Assembly (NCBI RefSeq): GCF_964355755.1
Contig: NC_092677.1
Coordinates: 4,967,001-5,027,000, forward strand
Direction: 5' to 3'
Length of the DNA stretch: 60,000 bases
DNA from: Antedon mediterranea
Taxonomy: Eukaryota; Echinodermata; Crinoidea; Comatulida; Antedonidae
Shown piece after piece: positions 10,996 through 23,051 of the stretch. The position numbers were made by a program, and so were the translations under genes. Under the pieces are notes generated by a model, which ran no database searches, was not told the origin of the DNA, and saw only the letters and a program-made list of their open reading frames with translations. Within the stretch, counting starts at the first letter, position 1; the number at the start of each line of letters is the position of its first letter.

Positions 10996-11253
10996 GTAAG
11001 TATCTGATTTTGTCTTTTTTTATTCTCAGTAAAGTATAGCATCAGGCATGAGCGATTCCACTTGTCCGACGTCCGGGACAACCATTTTTACGATCGGACA
11101 ACTGTAAACTTTTTGAAAACAGAAATATGTACGCTATCTTTGAATCTCAATGAACTAGGCCAACTTATAATATAATAATAATATAGCGAACATCCAGTCG
11201 ATCCAGAAACGATGCCAGCAAAAAAGATCGTTACAAATTCATTCTAAATATAG
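10996..11253. other. intron 5 start, includes sequence repeated elsewhere
   Basis: Noncoding. The last part (AAAAAGATCG...ATTCTAAATATAG) recurs at 21342-21386 and appears to be an older repeat into which the foldback element at 11263 inserted. Confidence 0.55.
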
Positions 11254-11262
11254 TATCAGAAC
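11254..11262. repeat. target site duplication TATCAGAAC, left copy
   Basis: TATCAGAAC at 11254-11262 is repeated at 15189-15197 directly outside the foldback element. The same bases occur once, uninterrupted, in the related sequence at about 21376-21386, which acts as an empty-site control. Confidence 0.8.
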
Positions 11263-14200
11263 GGTAACGGGACGATTCGGCCCTGAGACAATTCGGCCCG
11301 GGACGATTCGGCCCGGGACGATTCGGCCCTGGGACGATTCGGCCCTGGGACGATTCGGCCCTGAGACGATTCGGCACACTTAAATTTATCGGCTTTGATA
11401 TGCATTTATAAGCATAAAATAAGCTTTTTTCCCCAAACTTTATTTTCAGAGAGACTATGGGGTAGTACTACTAGGGATAAAGATGCAATAAAGCAAACAT
11501 TTTGAAAACATTGTCGAAAATGATCATTTTTTAATCACGCGAACGATGTAAACAAGTTACGCCCTCTGTTGGTTGCTTGGCGAATGCATGAAATAAACAA
11601 GGTTTTCGAAGTAATAAATTGAATATAAAATTACGTTTTTTTAGTAATTTATTATATTATATCAAGATTGTCAACGACTCAATATCAATAAATACGGATT
11701 GTTAAACACCTTTTACTCTAGTAGCTAGATCAACTTTCGTATGCACTTTGAGGTCCAGAGAATTTGACATCAGAAATTTGTTTAGGATGATCAAACAATC
11801 ATTTTTGGCTTGGTTACACATTTTGAAAATGTGGCGAAAGGTCAAAAGGTCAGGGTGAAAGGTTATAATACCAAACACCAATAGGTCCTTAAATCTCGAC
11901 AACCACTGGTCACAGCAAGGTAATTTTGGTCTCAAATTGATCGGAAGGTATACATTTATATTCAGTCTAATGGGACAATTTAGTCAAAAATTTCCGGAAA
12001 TGCCATTTCTGACCTTTGACCCACTACAGAGGGCATGTGTGTATCTCCGTAAGTACTGGTCGTAGACACTTGAATTAGGTCCTAAAATGTTCGCAATATA
12101 CATTTATTTATTTGTTGCACATTTTGAAAAATGTTACAAAAGGTCAAAGGGTCAGGGTCAAAGGTTATATGAACAAACACAAATAGGTACTTGTATCTTG
12201 GCAACCACTGGTCGCAGCAAGTCAATTTTAGTCTCAAAATGTTGAGAAGGCATGTATTCATATTCAGTCTAATGAGACATTTTAGTGAAAAATGATCAGA
12301 AATACCATTTCTGACCTTTGACCCACATACCAGGGCATCTTAATATCTCTGTAAGTATTGGTCATAGAAACTTAAATTTGGTATGAAATTGTTGGAAATA
12401 TACATATTTACATTCATTCTAACAGAAAATTTGGTGAAAAGATGATCAGAAATACTATTAATTACTAATGTTTCAAACAAAAAACATACCTCTACACAAC
12501 TTATTCTTATATAAATGGTATGCAATAACTGATGCTTTAAATGGTTTCATTATAGGAATTACAACAAATCCTTTACTGTTTGTAATGGTACCTTTGCTTA
12601 TAATAATGCTAGAAAGGACGATCAAGCATTGATAGAAACGTCGAACTCAACAGTTCTTTTCAGAATGCTAGAAGTAACTTACCGTATTTATCCGAATAAA
12701 CGCCCCGGACATTTATTGTTTAGGGGGAGGGATGTTTATTCGGTGGAGGCGTTTTTGTTTGTTTTTGGTGTGATATGGTAAAAATATATGTATATCAAAT
12801 AAATACACCCTAGATAACAAGGCCATATAGATGGCTGCAGTCGCGTGCTCAAGTGAGTGTTTACCGACCGACCAACCGACCGACATAGTGAGCTGTAGAG
12901 TCGCGACGCGACTAAAAGTACAACACAATTAATATTGTAATAAGAATAACTGGATGAAACCTCCTTCATCCGGGTGCAAGTACAATCATGATATTGAAAA
13001 GGTATCGGAGACAACTATAATAGACCAATTCATTGTCATCATTCTGTATAATATTTTTGAATGTCACAGACAAATTATACATAATTTATACACGTCTGTT
13101 CCCAGTGTACATAATAAAACAATATTTCTGGAGATTTATTATCAATACCACTAGAAACTTAGGTTTTTTTATTTTTTAAGTACTAAATGCATTGACAATA
13201 AAAGCATCAGAAGTGTATTTTAAAATCATGATAAAATCATACTACAACACACTACAGTACACAAGGGTGTTTTCAGGAAAGCTGGACATATTGAAACTAT
13301 GTATTGGCATATATATGCAAAAGACAGTGTTGATTGTTGACAAATTGTAGTTACAAACAAACAGATGACAAATTGTGTAATCGTGTCTCATATAGTGTCT
13401 CAGGATAATGATGTGTCATTGTTTTATATCATTATACTGGCACCTGGAGAGGAATCGTTAAATGGAGCCTGTGACAGTGTCACTTTTATTCTAAAAGACA
13501 GAAACATTTTAAATAAACGTTCACCCCTCCCTTCGATTTAAACGCCCCGCCACATGCATATACACAACAAGGCCATATATATACATGGCTGCAGTCGCGT
13601 GCTCAAATTTTTGTTAGTCTTTACCGACCAACTGACCGACATAGTGAGCTGTAGAGTTGCGTTGCACGCGACTAATAATTGTATCACAACACATTTCAAT
13701 GACTACCATAATCTACAATTTACCAAGCATTTTTTTATCACTTTTTGATAATAATTGTGCTGTATTTTTTTTTCTGCTGTAGGTAGTATTTATTTGATTA
13801 TACATACCATATTACACCAATAAAAAACGAAAAATCCCTTCTGAACAATAAATGCCCGGGGCGTTTATTAGGATGAATTCGGTAAGTTACTTTAGCATTC
13901 TGAAAAGAATTCTGTTGGGCTCGACGTTTCTATCAAAATGTTTGATCATCCTCGGGGGTCAAAAATACTTTCTAGCATTATTATAAGCAAAAATACAATT
14001 ACAAACAGTAAAGGATTTGTTTTAAATCGTATAATGAAACAATTTAAAGCATAAGTGATTGCAAAACATTACTGTCCAAGGATAAGTTGTGTAGAGATAT
14101 GTTATTCGTTTGAAACAATAACCTTAGTAATTAATAGTATTTCTGGTCATCTTTTAACCAAATTTTCTATTAGAATGAATGTAAATATGTATATTTCGAA

Positions 14201-15188
14201 CAATTTGATACCAAATTTAAGTTTCTACAACCAGTACTTACAGAGATATGAAGATGCCCTGTCAGAATAAGTTGTGTAGAGGTATGTTTTTTGTTTGAAA
14301 CATTAGTAATTAATAGTATTTCTGATCATCTTTTCACCAAATTTTCTGTTAGAATGAATGTAAATATGTATATTTCCAACAATTTGATACCAAATTTAAG
14401 TTTCTACGACCAGTACTTACAGAGGTATGAAGATGCCCTGGTATGTGTGTCAAAGGTCAAAAATGGCATTTCTGATCCTTTTTGACTAATATGCCCCATT
14501 AGACTGAATATGAATGCATGCCTTCTGAACATTTTGAGACCAACATTGACTTGCTGCGACCAGTGGTTGCCAAGATACCAAGTCAAGCAAGTAGCTATTT
14601 ATATTTCTTCATATAACCCTTGACCCTGACTCTTTGACCTTTTGTAACATTTTTCAAAATGTGTAACAAATAACAAAATCTATATTTCGAACAGTTTAAG
14701 ACCAAATTCAAGTGTCTACGACCAGTAGTTACGGAGATACATACATGCCCTGGGTTGTGGGTCAAAGGTCAGAAATGGAATTTCCGGTCAGTTTTTACTA
14801 AAATGTCCCATTAGACTGAATATAAATGTATACCTTCTGATCAATTTGAGACCAAAATTACCTTGCTGTGACCAGTGGTTGTCGAGATTTAAGGACATGT
14901 TGGTGTTTGGTGTTATAACCTTTCACCCTGACCTTTTGACCTTTCGCCACATTTTCAAAATGTGTAACCAAGCCAAAATTGATTGTTTGACCACCCTAAA
15001 CCAATTTCTGAAGTCAAATTCTCTGGACCTCAAAGTGCATACGAAAGTTGATCTAGCTACTAGAGTATTTAAAAACTGGCCCAAAAGTGGGCCGAATCGT
15101 CTCACCTAAAGTGGGCCGAATCGTCTCACCTGAAGTGGGCCGAATAGTCCCGGGCCGAATCGTCTCAGGGCCGAATCGTCCCTGAACC
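11263..15188. mobile_element. foldback transposon with GACGATTCGGCCC terminal arrays (MULE-like)
   Basis: A 3.9-kb palindromic element. Its ends, GGTAACGGGACGATTC and GAATCGTCCCTGAACC, lead into several copies of a GACGATTCGGCCC unit on the left and the inverse GGGCCGAATCGTC on the right. Inside, long inverted arms follow (about 11700-12500 against 14060-15070), each made of diverged roughly 260-bp units containing GGTCAAAGG-type segments. A 9-bp target duplication (10 bp if an ambiguous G is counted) fits the Mutator superfamily. No transposase is encoded. A second inverted-repeat element is nested in the centre. It occupies most of the intron between the membrane exon and the first tail exon. 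Confidence 0.82.
12665..13905. mobile_element. nested inverted-repeat element with AATAAACGCCCC ends
   Basis: Inside the foldback element, AGTAACTTACCG...AATAAACGCCCC at about 12673-12715 is mirrored by GGGGCGTTTATT...CGGTAAGTTACT at about 13855-13893. The inner part has two direct copies of a GGCTGCAGTCGCGTGCTCAA segment followed by ACCGACCGAC-like repeats (about 12830-12905 and 13585-13675). A fragment of that segment also appears next to the LINE tail at about 58060-58120. It is noncoding and may be a hAT-like MITE, but the family is unsure. Confidence 0.6.
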
Positions 15189-15198
15189 TATCAGAACG

Positions 15199-16128
15199 TT
15201 CAGTCGGTCGCTCAAAAAATCTGCCGACAACAGAAGACGACTGTAATTAATACAGACCTAGTTTTTTTGGTCACATGACATAAAACGCGATACTCTCTGT
15301 TTTAGCGCAACCTCTCACAGACGTTCCGTCCATGAGAGGGTCCGACGACGACGATAAACAGTAATTGAGATCGTGTATTTACCTGGATCTGTTTTTCCAC
15401 TCCAAATGTAAAATTACAATAACCGATGCTTAGGGCCTCTACAAAAACTGACATCTTCTAACTTTAGATAGGATTTAATTAGCGAACAATACATTGTTTG
15501 TGTGCATTGTCCATGCTTTGAAAGGCAATGACAACCCTACGATTGACGCATAGATAATTATAATAACAATACAACAGTCGTAGGTTACGAACAATACTTT
15601 GTAGGCTACGTTCAGACAGGGGCCTCCCTGATTCAGAGAACAATGACCTAATTATGATCCGGAAGAGGGACATTTTATTGCTGATAGACAAGCTCTTAGG
15701 CTTCATGGACAATGTATTAAATCCTGTCAATTATAAAGACAGGAATACTGAAAAAAAAAACATTTGATGACATTGACTAACAGAGTCCAACAAATCAAAA
15801 TAAAGGAATCAAAATAAAGGAATGGAAATCAACTACGTTTTTTTTGTGTATTGCCTATAATGTGTGAAATTTAGTGCAGGGCAAGTGACTTTTCAAATTT
15901 ACTTGTCCTGGGACAAGTGAACAAAACTGAAATTTCCTCATGCCTTACATTTACATTATAAATATAATTCCTGTTTGCTTTTTTACCTAAATGTTACATT
16001 AGCCTGTTCAGAACTAATTGACATTTATACTTCTTGCTAATTTGTAGCTGTAAATATATGAACTAATTAAATCAACTTTTAGTTCATAGTATATAAGAGA
16101 TAATTAATCTTTTTTTTTATGTTTCTAG
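15199..16128. other. intron 5, distal part, no gene seen
   Basis: Noncoding DNA, including a short region with GGACAAGTGA-type inverted segments near 15890-15925. It ends in a T-rich tract and TTTCTAG at 16128, the acceptor of exon 6. Confidence 0.5.
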
Positions 16129-16150
16129 ATCAAAGGAAACGTAGAAGCCG
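16129..16150 (+). CDS. Ig receptor gene, exon 6: juxtamembrane cytoplasmic micro-exon
   Basis: A 22-base exon (phase 1 in, phase 2 out) between TTATGTTTCTAG and GTGAGTTA. In the frame set by the membrane exon it reads YQRKRRS plus two bases, a strongly basic stretch right after the hydrophobic helix. That is what a type I receptor should have on the cytoplasmic side. Both splice sites are good. The size makes it easy to miss, but sequence, phase and position agree. Confidence 0.7.
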
Positions 16151-18348
16151 GTGAGTTATAGTCTGCATTATAACTTTAAATGACTGTATTTTGATTAAAG
16201 ATGTATTGTCCCCCTGAACAAAAATTTTTTTTTTTTTAAAGGCCATTTTAATGATACATAAAAGTTATTCACTTTGAAAAAAAATTGGATCAAAAAAAAA
16301 ATTATTTACCTTAGAAAATCGTAATTTAAAGTAAAAAATAGTCAACCGGAAGTCGGTTGGCTGGCAGCCAGCTGGCTTCCGGTTTAATTTAACCCTTGAC
16401 CTGAATTAGCTTATGAATTATGCATATTGTATGATTCTTGTGCGTGTATGTGACCTCTAGGTCATCAGAAAAAAAATACGACGTGATATGGCGAGACGAC
16501 GATGTGGGAAAGTTCTGTAGTTTAACAACAAAAAAAACAACTCCTACTTGAAGAAAAGACTATGGCTAGGCCCTAGCAGATTGGTAAGTAAGAACTGTAG
16601 TTTCTATGGTGCAGCTTTGTTAGTTAGTACTATAGGAAGCCTAGCTAGCCCATTACAGCTGTACTGGCTATCTAGTGTACTATCCCACTATCTATTGGCT
16701 AGGCCTAGAGTAGTAGCTAGTCTAGTAGTGGTAGTAGTACTAGGCCTAGTTGTAGGCCTGAGTGAGGGTTCACCCTGAGTGAGTAGCAGGCCTAGCTAAT
16801 ACTAATAGATACAACTTGTAAGCCTTATTAATAGTTATTGCCAACCTAGCTTTAAATAGGATTAGGCCTAAACATGCATCTGTGAGCATGGAGTAAGGAA
16901 TAAGGTTTTAGCATGGAGGTATAAAAATAAAATATTTTATACCTCCATGATGGTTTTATTGTGACTTGTGTGAATTTCGACACCACCAACTCGTCTTATT
17001 TTTAGTATAATACTATAATATTAATAAGAGCAGCGAAACTCAAAAAGCGAAAACTTGTGAATGGCTGCCAAAAATAGAAAATAAGGTCACCCACCACCAG
17101 GGCCAGGAGAGATTATGGTGCTTGGTTTTTCCTTCATGATTAATTAGATTTTAATGCTAATATAAATTTGTGAAAATTGTAACTAGGCCTATACTGTACA
17201 TCCAATAATGTAATTATTTGAGAGAAAATGACCAAATAATCTAAGTTGAATATTTTTTGGAATGTGTACTTTACAGTACTTAGTACCGTTATGTTGAAAA
17301 TTCTTCCAAAGCAATAACGTTCAAACCAACATTCACACAATTAAACTTTTTATGTACATATTTTAATAAATAATGTCTTTCTTTTAATAGGTATTAACAC
17401 ACTTGAATGAACAATATGAGCAAGTAGTGGAAAATGGTGAAGAAATCAACACAAAATGTGGTAGCAACATTCACAATATTTATTTGAACGTTTCTTACTA
17501 TGAAAATGGATGAACAATCACAGAAGACAAGCTATTGCTGTAATGCCACAATCAACACATCAATTAATAGTTGAAAATAAATTGTCAACAATAATGCAGA
17601 AATTCAATGAAATATACTAGTAATTAACTCATTTTTTACTGTACTGTACTGTAAATCTTCACACATTAAAATTATGGTGATTTTATTTCATGTACTGTAG
17701 TAGTATTTTTTATTTATTTAATGCTGTATACAAATGTTATTGCTCTAATTATGAAAACTATACAACATTTTAAAAGCTGGAAAACAACCAACACATTTGC
17801 CTAATGCTTTATGATAGTCATCCAATATTTATCTTGTGTTCCACTACCGAGTCTACTGCCAGTTGCCTTTAAAATGCTGTATGGGTGTAACTTCTGTTCC
17901 AGTCTTCATTAGCTTAAGTCTATAAATTGAAAAACAATGATGTATAAATACAAAAGTCAAATAGAAAAGTTAAATATTTCACAATTTATTGCATACATAT
18001 AATTATTATTTCTGTACATGAATCTGAAGTTTTCAATTTGGGGTACTAATGTACAGTAAGGAATCCCTGAAAAGTGCATCTCCTCCCTAAAAAGGCCTAG
18101 TCTAATTACTAGTGTTTTCGTTTTGGTTGCTATCAACAACAATCTATTCTACCGTCAACTTCTTTGGTACTGTATGCTGATCATTTTCCAAATGTTCGTT
18201 TTTTGTCATCAGTTAGTCTTTTTTAGACTTTAAAATTAATTCGAGCTCCAAATGTATATCAGTGGTACATCAACATAGTAGGCCTATTTCCTGTAGCTAG
18301 TTGTGGAGTGATGGCTTAGCTAGGTGAGTACGACATATAGGGATGCTA

Positions 18349-18536
18349 GTCAAGTCGCCCCATCGCAAAGTCGCCCCATACAAAGTCGCCCCATACACAG
18401 TCGCCCCATCGCAAAGTCGCCCCAAAACAAAGTCGCCCTGACACAGTCGCCCCATTACAAAGTCGCCCCATCGCAAAGTCGCCCCATCGCAAAGTCGCCC
18501 CAACACAAAGTCGCCCCATCGCAAAGTCGCCCCAAA
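18349..18536 (+). repeat. tandem array of AAAGTCGCCCCATCGC units
   Basis: About a dozen copies of a 15-17-bp unit (AAAGTCGCCCCATCGC and variants such as ACACAGTCGCCCC). The same array in inverse orientation lies at 20277-20475, so the two form terminal arms of a foldback element of about 2.1 kb. The long open frames across it are only repeat translation. Confidence 0.88.
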
Positions 18537-20276
18537 CGTTAAAAAATAGTTTAAAAGTGCGTAAAATGTCGCAATGATACACAAAATAACACGGAACGTG
18601 TAGGCATAAAAGGGGAAGCCCCTCCATGTAGTCTCAGGTCACACGATCGGCACGCTCCCCAATCATCAGAGAGGAAGCCCCCAACTAATCACTCCGCGGT
18701 CGCTCTAACGTGCTCTAGCTTTCACCAGAGGGAAACCCCCGTAATTACTCCGCCGTTGTCGCACTACAACGCACCATCTGAAGATGGGGAAACCCCGTCG
18801 GAGTTTTACGATGATATCAGTCGCGTTCGAAATCGGTGGCGTTTAATTTTGGTCGCGATAAAATGATGTTATACGATCTAGATTATTTTTACTTTGGTCG
18901 ATGAATATTTATTATTATTAGGCCTATAGGCCTATTAATAATTGATTTTTGTTTTTATTTTACACTGAGGTCTATGATGAGAGAAAGATGTGTGCCTTAA
19001 AAATGACAATTTGTAAACATAGTTTAAGATTATAGTAAGCCTATTATTCAGCATAATGTCATTTAACAGTACATAAATTTAAATGTGAAATATTTTATAG
19101 GGAACGCAGGCTACGTCTGTGTCTTTTATTTTTTATATGCAACAAATTAGGTAAAACAATTTATTTATAAACATTCAGTTTACTATTATATACATAGTAT
19201 TACAATGAACATTGATTATAAGCCTGGAAATGCAATCCCATCATTATATCCATTATAAAATTGCATCATGATATCGCCACTATATTATGTCGTAAATGAT
19301 GACGTGCATGTGTGTATTCGTCGTACGTCCGTGTACGTATTATTCCGTGCCTCTTCACTGTCTTGTTTATTAAAATTAAATAAACACCCGATATGAGGAT
19401 ATTTATTAGGCATGATAATTAGAATGTTCTATAACCAAAAGGGTTGAAAAGAATTTCTTCAGTAAAATGATCATTCTGCTGTTGAATAAAAAGCGACTCG
19501 CAATCTGAAACATTCTCTGAAACCAATCGGAGCTGCTCCTTCTGGTATCTGTTTCCTTCTCACAGCTGCTACGTCTTTCTGCTGCCCGTCGGGGATTCCC
19601 CTTTTTAAAAAACACGCACACGATAATCATACTGTACGATGGTTTTTCCATGGTCAAAATGTAGCGTTTTAATTTTACTAAAATACCTGCATGTGTAAAA
19701 CGATCATATCGGCGAAGAAATCCCCTTTTTTTTATTTCTTCATTTTGAAAAGTCATAATTAAAATTAAATAACTATAGACACATAACTTGTCAATAAATG
19801 CAAAATGATCAATAAGTAGCCTATATAACATTTATTGTCTTACAACGCTGTTATTGTTTTAACTACTGTAAATATACGAAGGCCTACTATTTATACACTT
19901 ATTATATTATCCTAAAAAATGAGCTGGTATCCACGCGTAGGTTGAAGAAAGATTCGTAATTGTGGCTCTGGTAACTAATTTTAAAATCATATTAAATTAA
20001 CATTTTCGAAACTATAAATCAGGGATAATCTTTTCGAAATCTTTTTAGAACTTTCAAACAAGGGACTATTTTTTAATGATTTTTAAAAAGCACATCACTC
20101 CATTATAACCTGTAAAATAAAAATTAAAACACAAATTATGTATAATAGCTGGATAAACATTATAATGTATACGACATTTAGCGCGACCAAAGTAACAACG
20201 CAATCGATATCAAACGCAACCGCTATATGATTAAAACAGCGTACTACTAGCGGCGGCACTTCCGAAATAAAACCGT

Positions 20277-20475
20277 GGGCGACTTTGCGATGGGGCGACT
20301 TTGCGTTGGGGCGACTTTGCGATGGGGCGACTTTGCGTTGGGGCGACTTTGCGATGGGGCGACTTTGTAATGGGGCGACTGTGCCGGGGCGACTTTGTTT
20401 TGGGGCGACTTTGCGATGGGGCGACTTTGTATTGGGCGACTTTGTATGGGGCGACTTTGCGATGGGGCGACTTGA
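20277..20475 (-). repeat. inverse tandem array of GTCGCCCC units
   Basis: About 12-13 copies of GGGGCGACTTTGCGAT and variants, the reverse complement of the array at 18349-18536. Outside both arrays the flanks also mirror each other briefly (AGTCAAGTCGCC). The intervening 1.7 kb is AT-rich and has no recognisable gene. Confidence 0.88.
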
Positions 20476-21097
20476 CTGGATCCCACATATAGGACCTAGC
20501 TAGGCCTCAAAGTGGGTTCCCGTCTACTTTTCTGACCCGATTATCTGCCTGCCTACAGCTGCTGCTACACTACACTACACAGTAGTAAACTACAGTACTA
20601 ACTAGGCCTAGGCCCTACTAGATAGTAGAAGTAGGCTTATATTATAGCCCTAGCCTAGATAGCTAAGCCTATAACTATACGCCAAAAACTATTATAGGAG
20701 GATGTGTCATTCATCTAAAATAGAATTCTACTTACCAGCAAATTAACGGCAGAGCTTTTTACATCATACGATCAGGGAAACCCCAGCACTTTCTTCTGTT
20801 CTTCGCACATGTTTGTTTACGTGGTGAACAGATCGGATCTCCCCTGTTTGGATACTCATTAACATATCATGCATATTTATGAGCTGTTAGCTAACCATCG
20901 TTATTTTGGAATTTCTGAACTTATGAGTTCGAAAAAATGGTAAACTTATTTTGATTTTTTATAAGCGAAATCAATATTTTTTTCGGATTTTTTTTCGGCG
21001 AAAGTGAATAACTTTATTATAACTACAAAATGGTCTATTCAAAATTTGATTTTTTTCATCTTTATTTTTCATGTTTTGGGGGACAATACAACTTTAA

Positions 21098-22799
21098 GAT
21101 TCACAATATTTTATAATAATACACTTGTATTCCAATTCATAATGTAATTTTGCAAATTTAAAAGGTGACATGATATATTTATATGCATTAAACACACAAA
21201 AAGGCAAAATATCATTAAAAATAATAAAAATATGAAACTTGAGTTGTGGCTTGGTGGTTATGATGTGCTTGGCTATCAATCCAAGGGTCCTGGGGTCAAA
21301 TTACAATTACACACCCAAAGACTTGTAATTTAAGACTTTGCGCAAAAAAGATCGCTACAAATTCATTCTAAATATAGTATCAGAACGTTCTTGCTAATTT
21401 GTAGTTGTAAATATATTAACTAATTGTGTTTATGTACAGTAGAGCATCTTGTGTATGTTTGTCTTGTGAACAGGATTCAAGCGTCATGCGTCGCGCGTCA
21501 TTCGACGGATCGCTTTGAAAGTTGAATTGTCATGCGTCTATTAGTTTTTCTTGTCGGTTCCCACTAAACGCGTCACGATGTGCTGATTCGTCGCGATTGC
21601 TAGGCCTAGGAGATAGTGGGTTGGCCAATACAATACTACATTTAAAATAATCAGAGAAGATGACTGAAGTATTTCCTATGTAAGTTTAACCAGAGAAGAG
21701 TTGAATTAAAATGTAATTTAACTCTTCCCTGGTTACACCAATCACAGTGTTTGGTTTTGGTGGGAAAATGTTATTCTTTTCAAAAGCCTGAAATGTGCAT
21801 GATTGTATGTATATATCACAAGGACAGAAGAAGATGTATTCAATATCAATACAGTTACAAGAATTAAACTGAGCATTTATTGCATGTTGATTACACGTAC
21901 ATGTGATCTGCTGACTGTATTTATTCGTGGTGTTACAAATATCTTTCAACAGAGGTTATTATAACCATATAAAAGATTTCATATAAACACGAACTGGGAA
22001 TCTTCATGGGTTTGTCATTTTCAAATATAAACTATAGGCCTATATATTAATGTAAAGTTTTCACATTCATTTTCTAATTATTATTAAATATTATATTATT
22101 CATGACAAAACATACAGTTTTTTTCTCATTTGATTAAATGTAATAAATATCCCAAACTCATATTTACACTGTATATTATCTTATGACTTTTTTTTCAAAT
22201 AAATACACTTATTTAAATAGTGAATCATTGTTTTTAAAGGTATCATTAAATATCAACCAGATTTTCTTTTTTACTACTCCTGAATACTTTCACAAAATAA
22301 TAAATTTAAAATGTATCATCCTAAAAAAAATGAAAATTGAAGAAATATTATTATTGTTAAAAGTGAATAACTAACCCTAAAGTGTTATACTGTATTACAC
22401 ACAACGAAAATGTTTTAAATTATATTTTCAGGAAGACAATATATCTTGTCCAAAAAATGACACTAAACTTAAAGATGTATTGTCCCATAGAATCATGAAA
22501 AATGAAGATGATTAAAATCAAATTTGAATAGGACATTTTGTAGTTTTAACAAAGTTAATCACTTACATAGAAAAAAAAAACCCAAAAACTTATGTTTTCA
22601 CTTATAAAATGAAAAAAATTCCATTAGCTGGCAGCCAATTTGACTATTTTTTTAGTATTGGAGTATAACAAAACATATACATATATTTCCATGTGTTCTC
22701 TATTACTAAAAAAAGACATTCAGTTCAGCTTTCCTTCTATAACCACTTAATAAATACTAGTTACAGTCCAACTCCTCCTTAATCTCTTCCATTTTCTAT
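21098..22799. other. intron with repeat fragments
   Basis: Holds a tRNA-like sequence at about 21243-21300, an empty-site copy of the repeat found next to the 11263 element (21342-21386), and a truncated TTAA/AGATGTATTGTCCC element from 22469 to about 22660. No gene is seen. Confidence 0.5.
21243..21300 (+). repeat. tRNA-like SINE fragment
   Basis: GTGGCTTGGTGGTTATGATG resembles an A-box half and GGGTCCTGGGGTCAAAT a weak B-box half at tRNA-like spacing. It does not look like a functional tRNA gene and is more likely the head of a decayed SINE. Confidence 0.35.
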
Positions 22800-23040
22800 T
22801 TAAAAAAGTATTAAAAAATTGGGCATATTGCTCAAATCATTTTTTTCTGGCCAATGTATGTCACCAACTGACATACCCATTTGAAAAAAGTCTATACAAA
22901 CCTGTATCAGCCTCATAATTGCCAGTCCACGTTTTTGAGGAGCAATTGCTCTTAATTCCATGGCAATAATATACTGGCCGCTTAAACTACTAGCTTGGTC
23001 ATTGGTGGAGTTTGTAACGCTGGTAATAGCCTGAATAATC
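22800..23040 (-). pseudogene. possible terminal exon of a BESS/MADF-like (Harbinger-type) protein
   Basis: On the minus strand, about 75 codons from a possible acceptor (GGATTATTCAG, near 23032) to a TAA at 22800. The peptide includes SGQYIIAMELRAIAPQKRGLAIMR-type sequence, reminiscent of the C-terminal dimerisation segment of MADF/BESS proteins from Harbinger-type transposons or related host genes. Codon texture is more gene-like than the surroundings. A foldback element sits directly at its 5' side (23052), and I find no upstream exon. A donor-like GTATGTCAG inside it could mean an alternative end near 22760. Function is not assigned. Confidence 0.3.
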
Positions 23041-23041
23041 C

Positions 23042-23051
23042 CATTTATCAA
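23042..23051. repeat. target site duplication CATTTATCAA, left copy
   Basis: The identical 10-mer CATTTATCAA lies at 23042-23051 and 24131-24140, immediately outside the foldback element. Confidence 0.9.

Larger units (their letters stand above)
16195..21097. mobile_element. TTAA-flanked inverted-repeat region with nested GTCGCCCC arrays
   Basis: The left edge, TTAA then AGATGTATTGTCCCCC, is mirrored at the right edge by GGGGGACAATACAACT then TTAA. TTAA duplications are used by piggyBac and Kolobok elements; no transposase is seen. Another left end, TTAA then AGATGTATTGTCCC, lies at 22469, so the family is repeated. The region is noncoding and contains the array pair at 18349-18536 and 20277-20475, plus several TAGGCCTA-rich patches. 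It may be several nested insertions rather than one unit. Confidence 0.6.

Noticed and set aside
14846-15109. 87-codon frame also found at 11702-11935 and 29647-29868
   Set aside because: All three are copies of one noncoding repeat unit in the arms of a foldback family. The frame is conserved only because the DNA copies are similar.
11263-15188. GGTCAAAGGTCA-type words as nuclear-receptor binding sites
   Set aside because: They occur as part of diverged repeat units in a transposon arm. Nothing in the sequence links them to regulation of the gene.
17390-17460. Possible exon after TCTTTTAATAG
   Set aside because: In the phase left by exon 6 it hits a stop after two codons, and the exon at 26175 fits without it.
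18297-18627. Open frames across the GTCGCCCC array on both strands
   Set aside because: They consist only of translated tandem repeats, are open in several frames at once and have an inverse twin at 20231-20503. No gene is implied.
18300-20500. CRISPR-like array
   Set aside because: Direct repeats without unique spacers of constant length, in a eukaryotic intron; a tandem repeat instead.
20231-20503. Four overlapping open frames on both strands
   Set aside because: Same reason: repeat translation of the inverse array.
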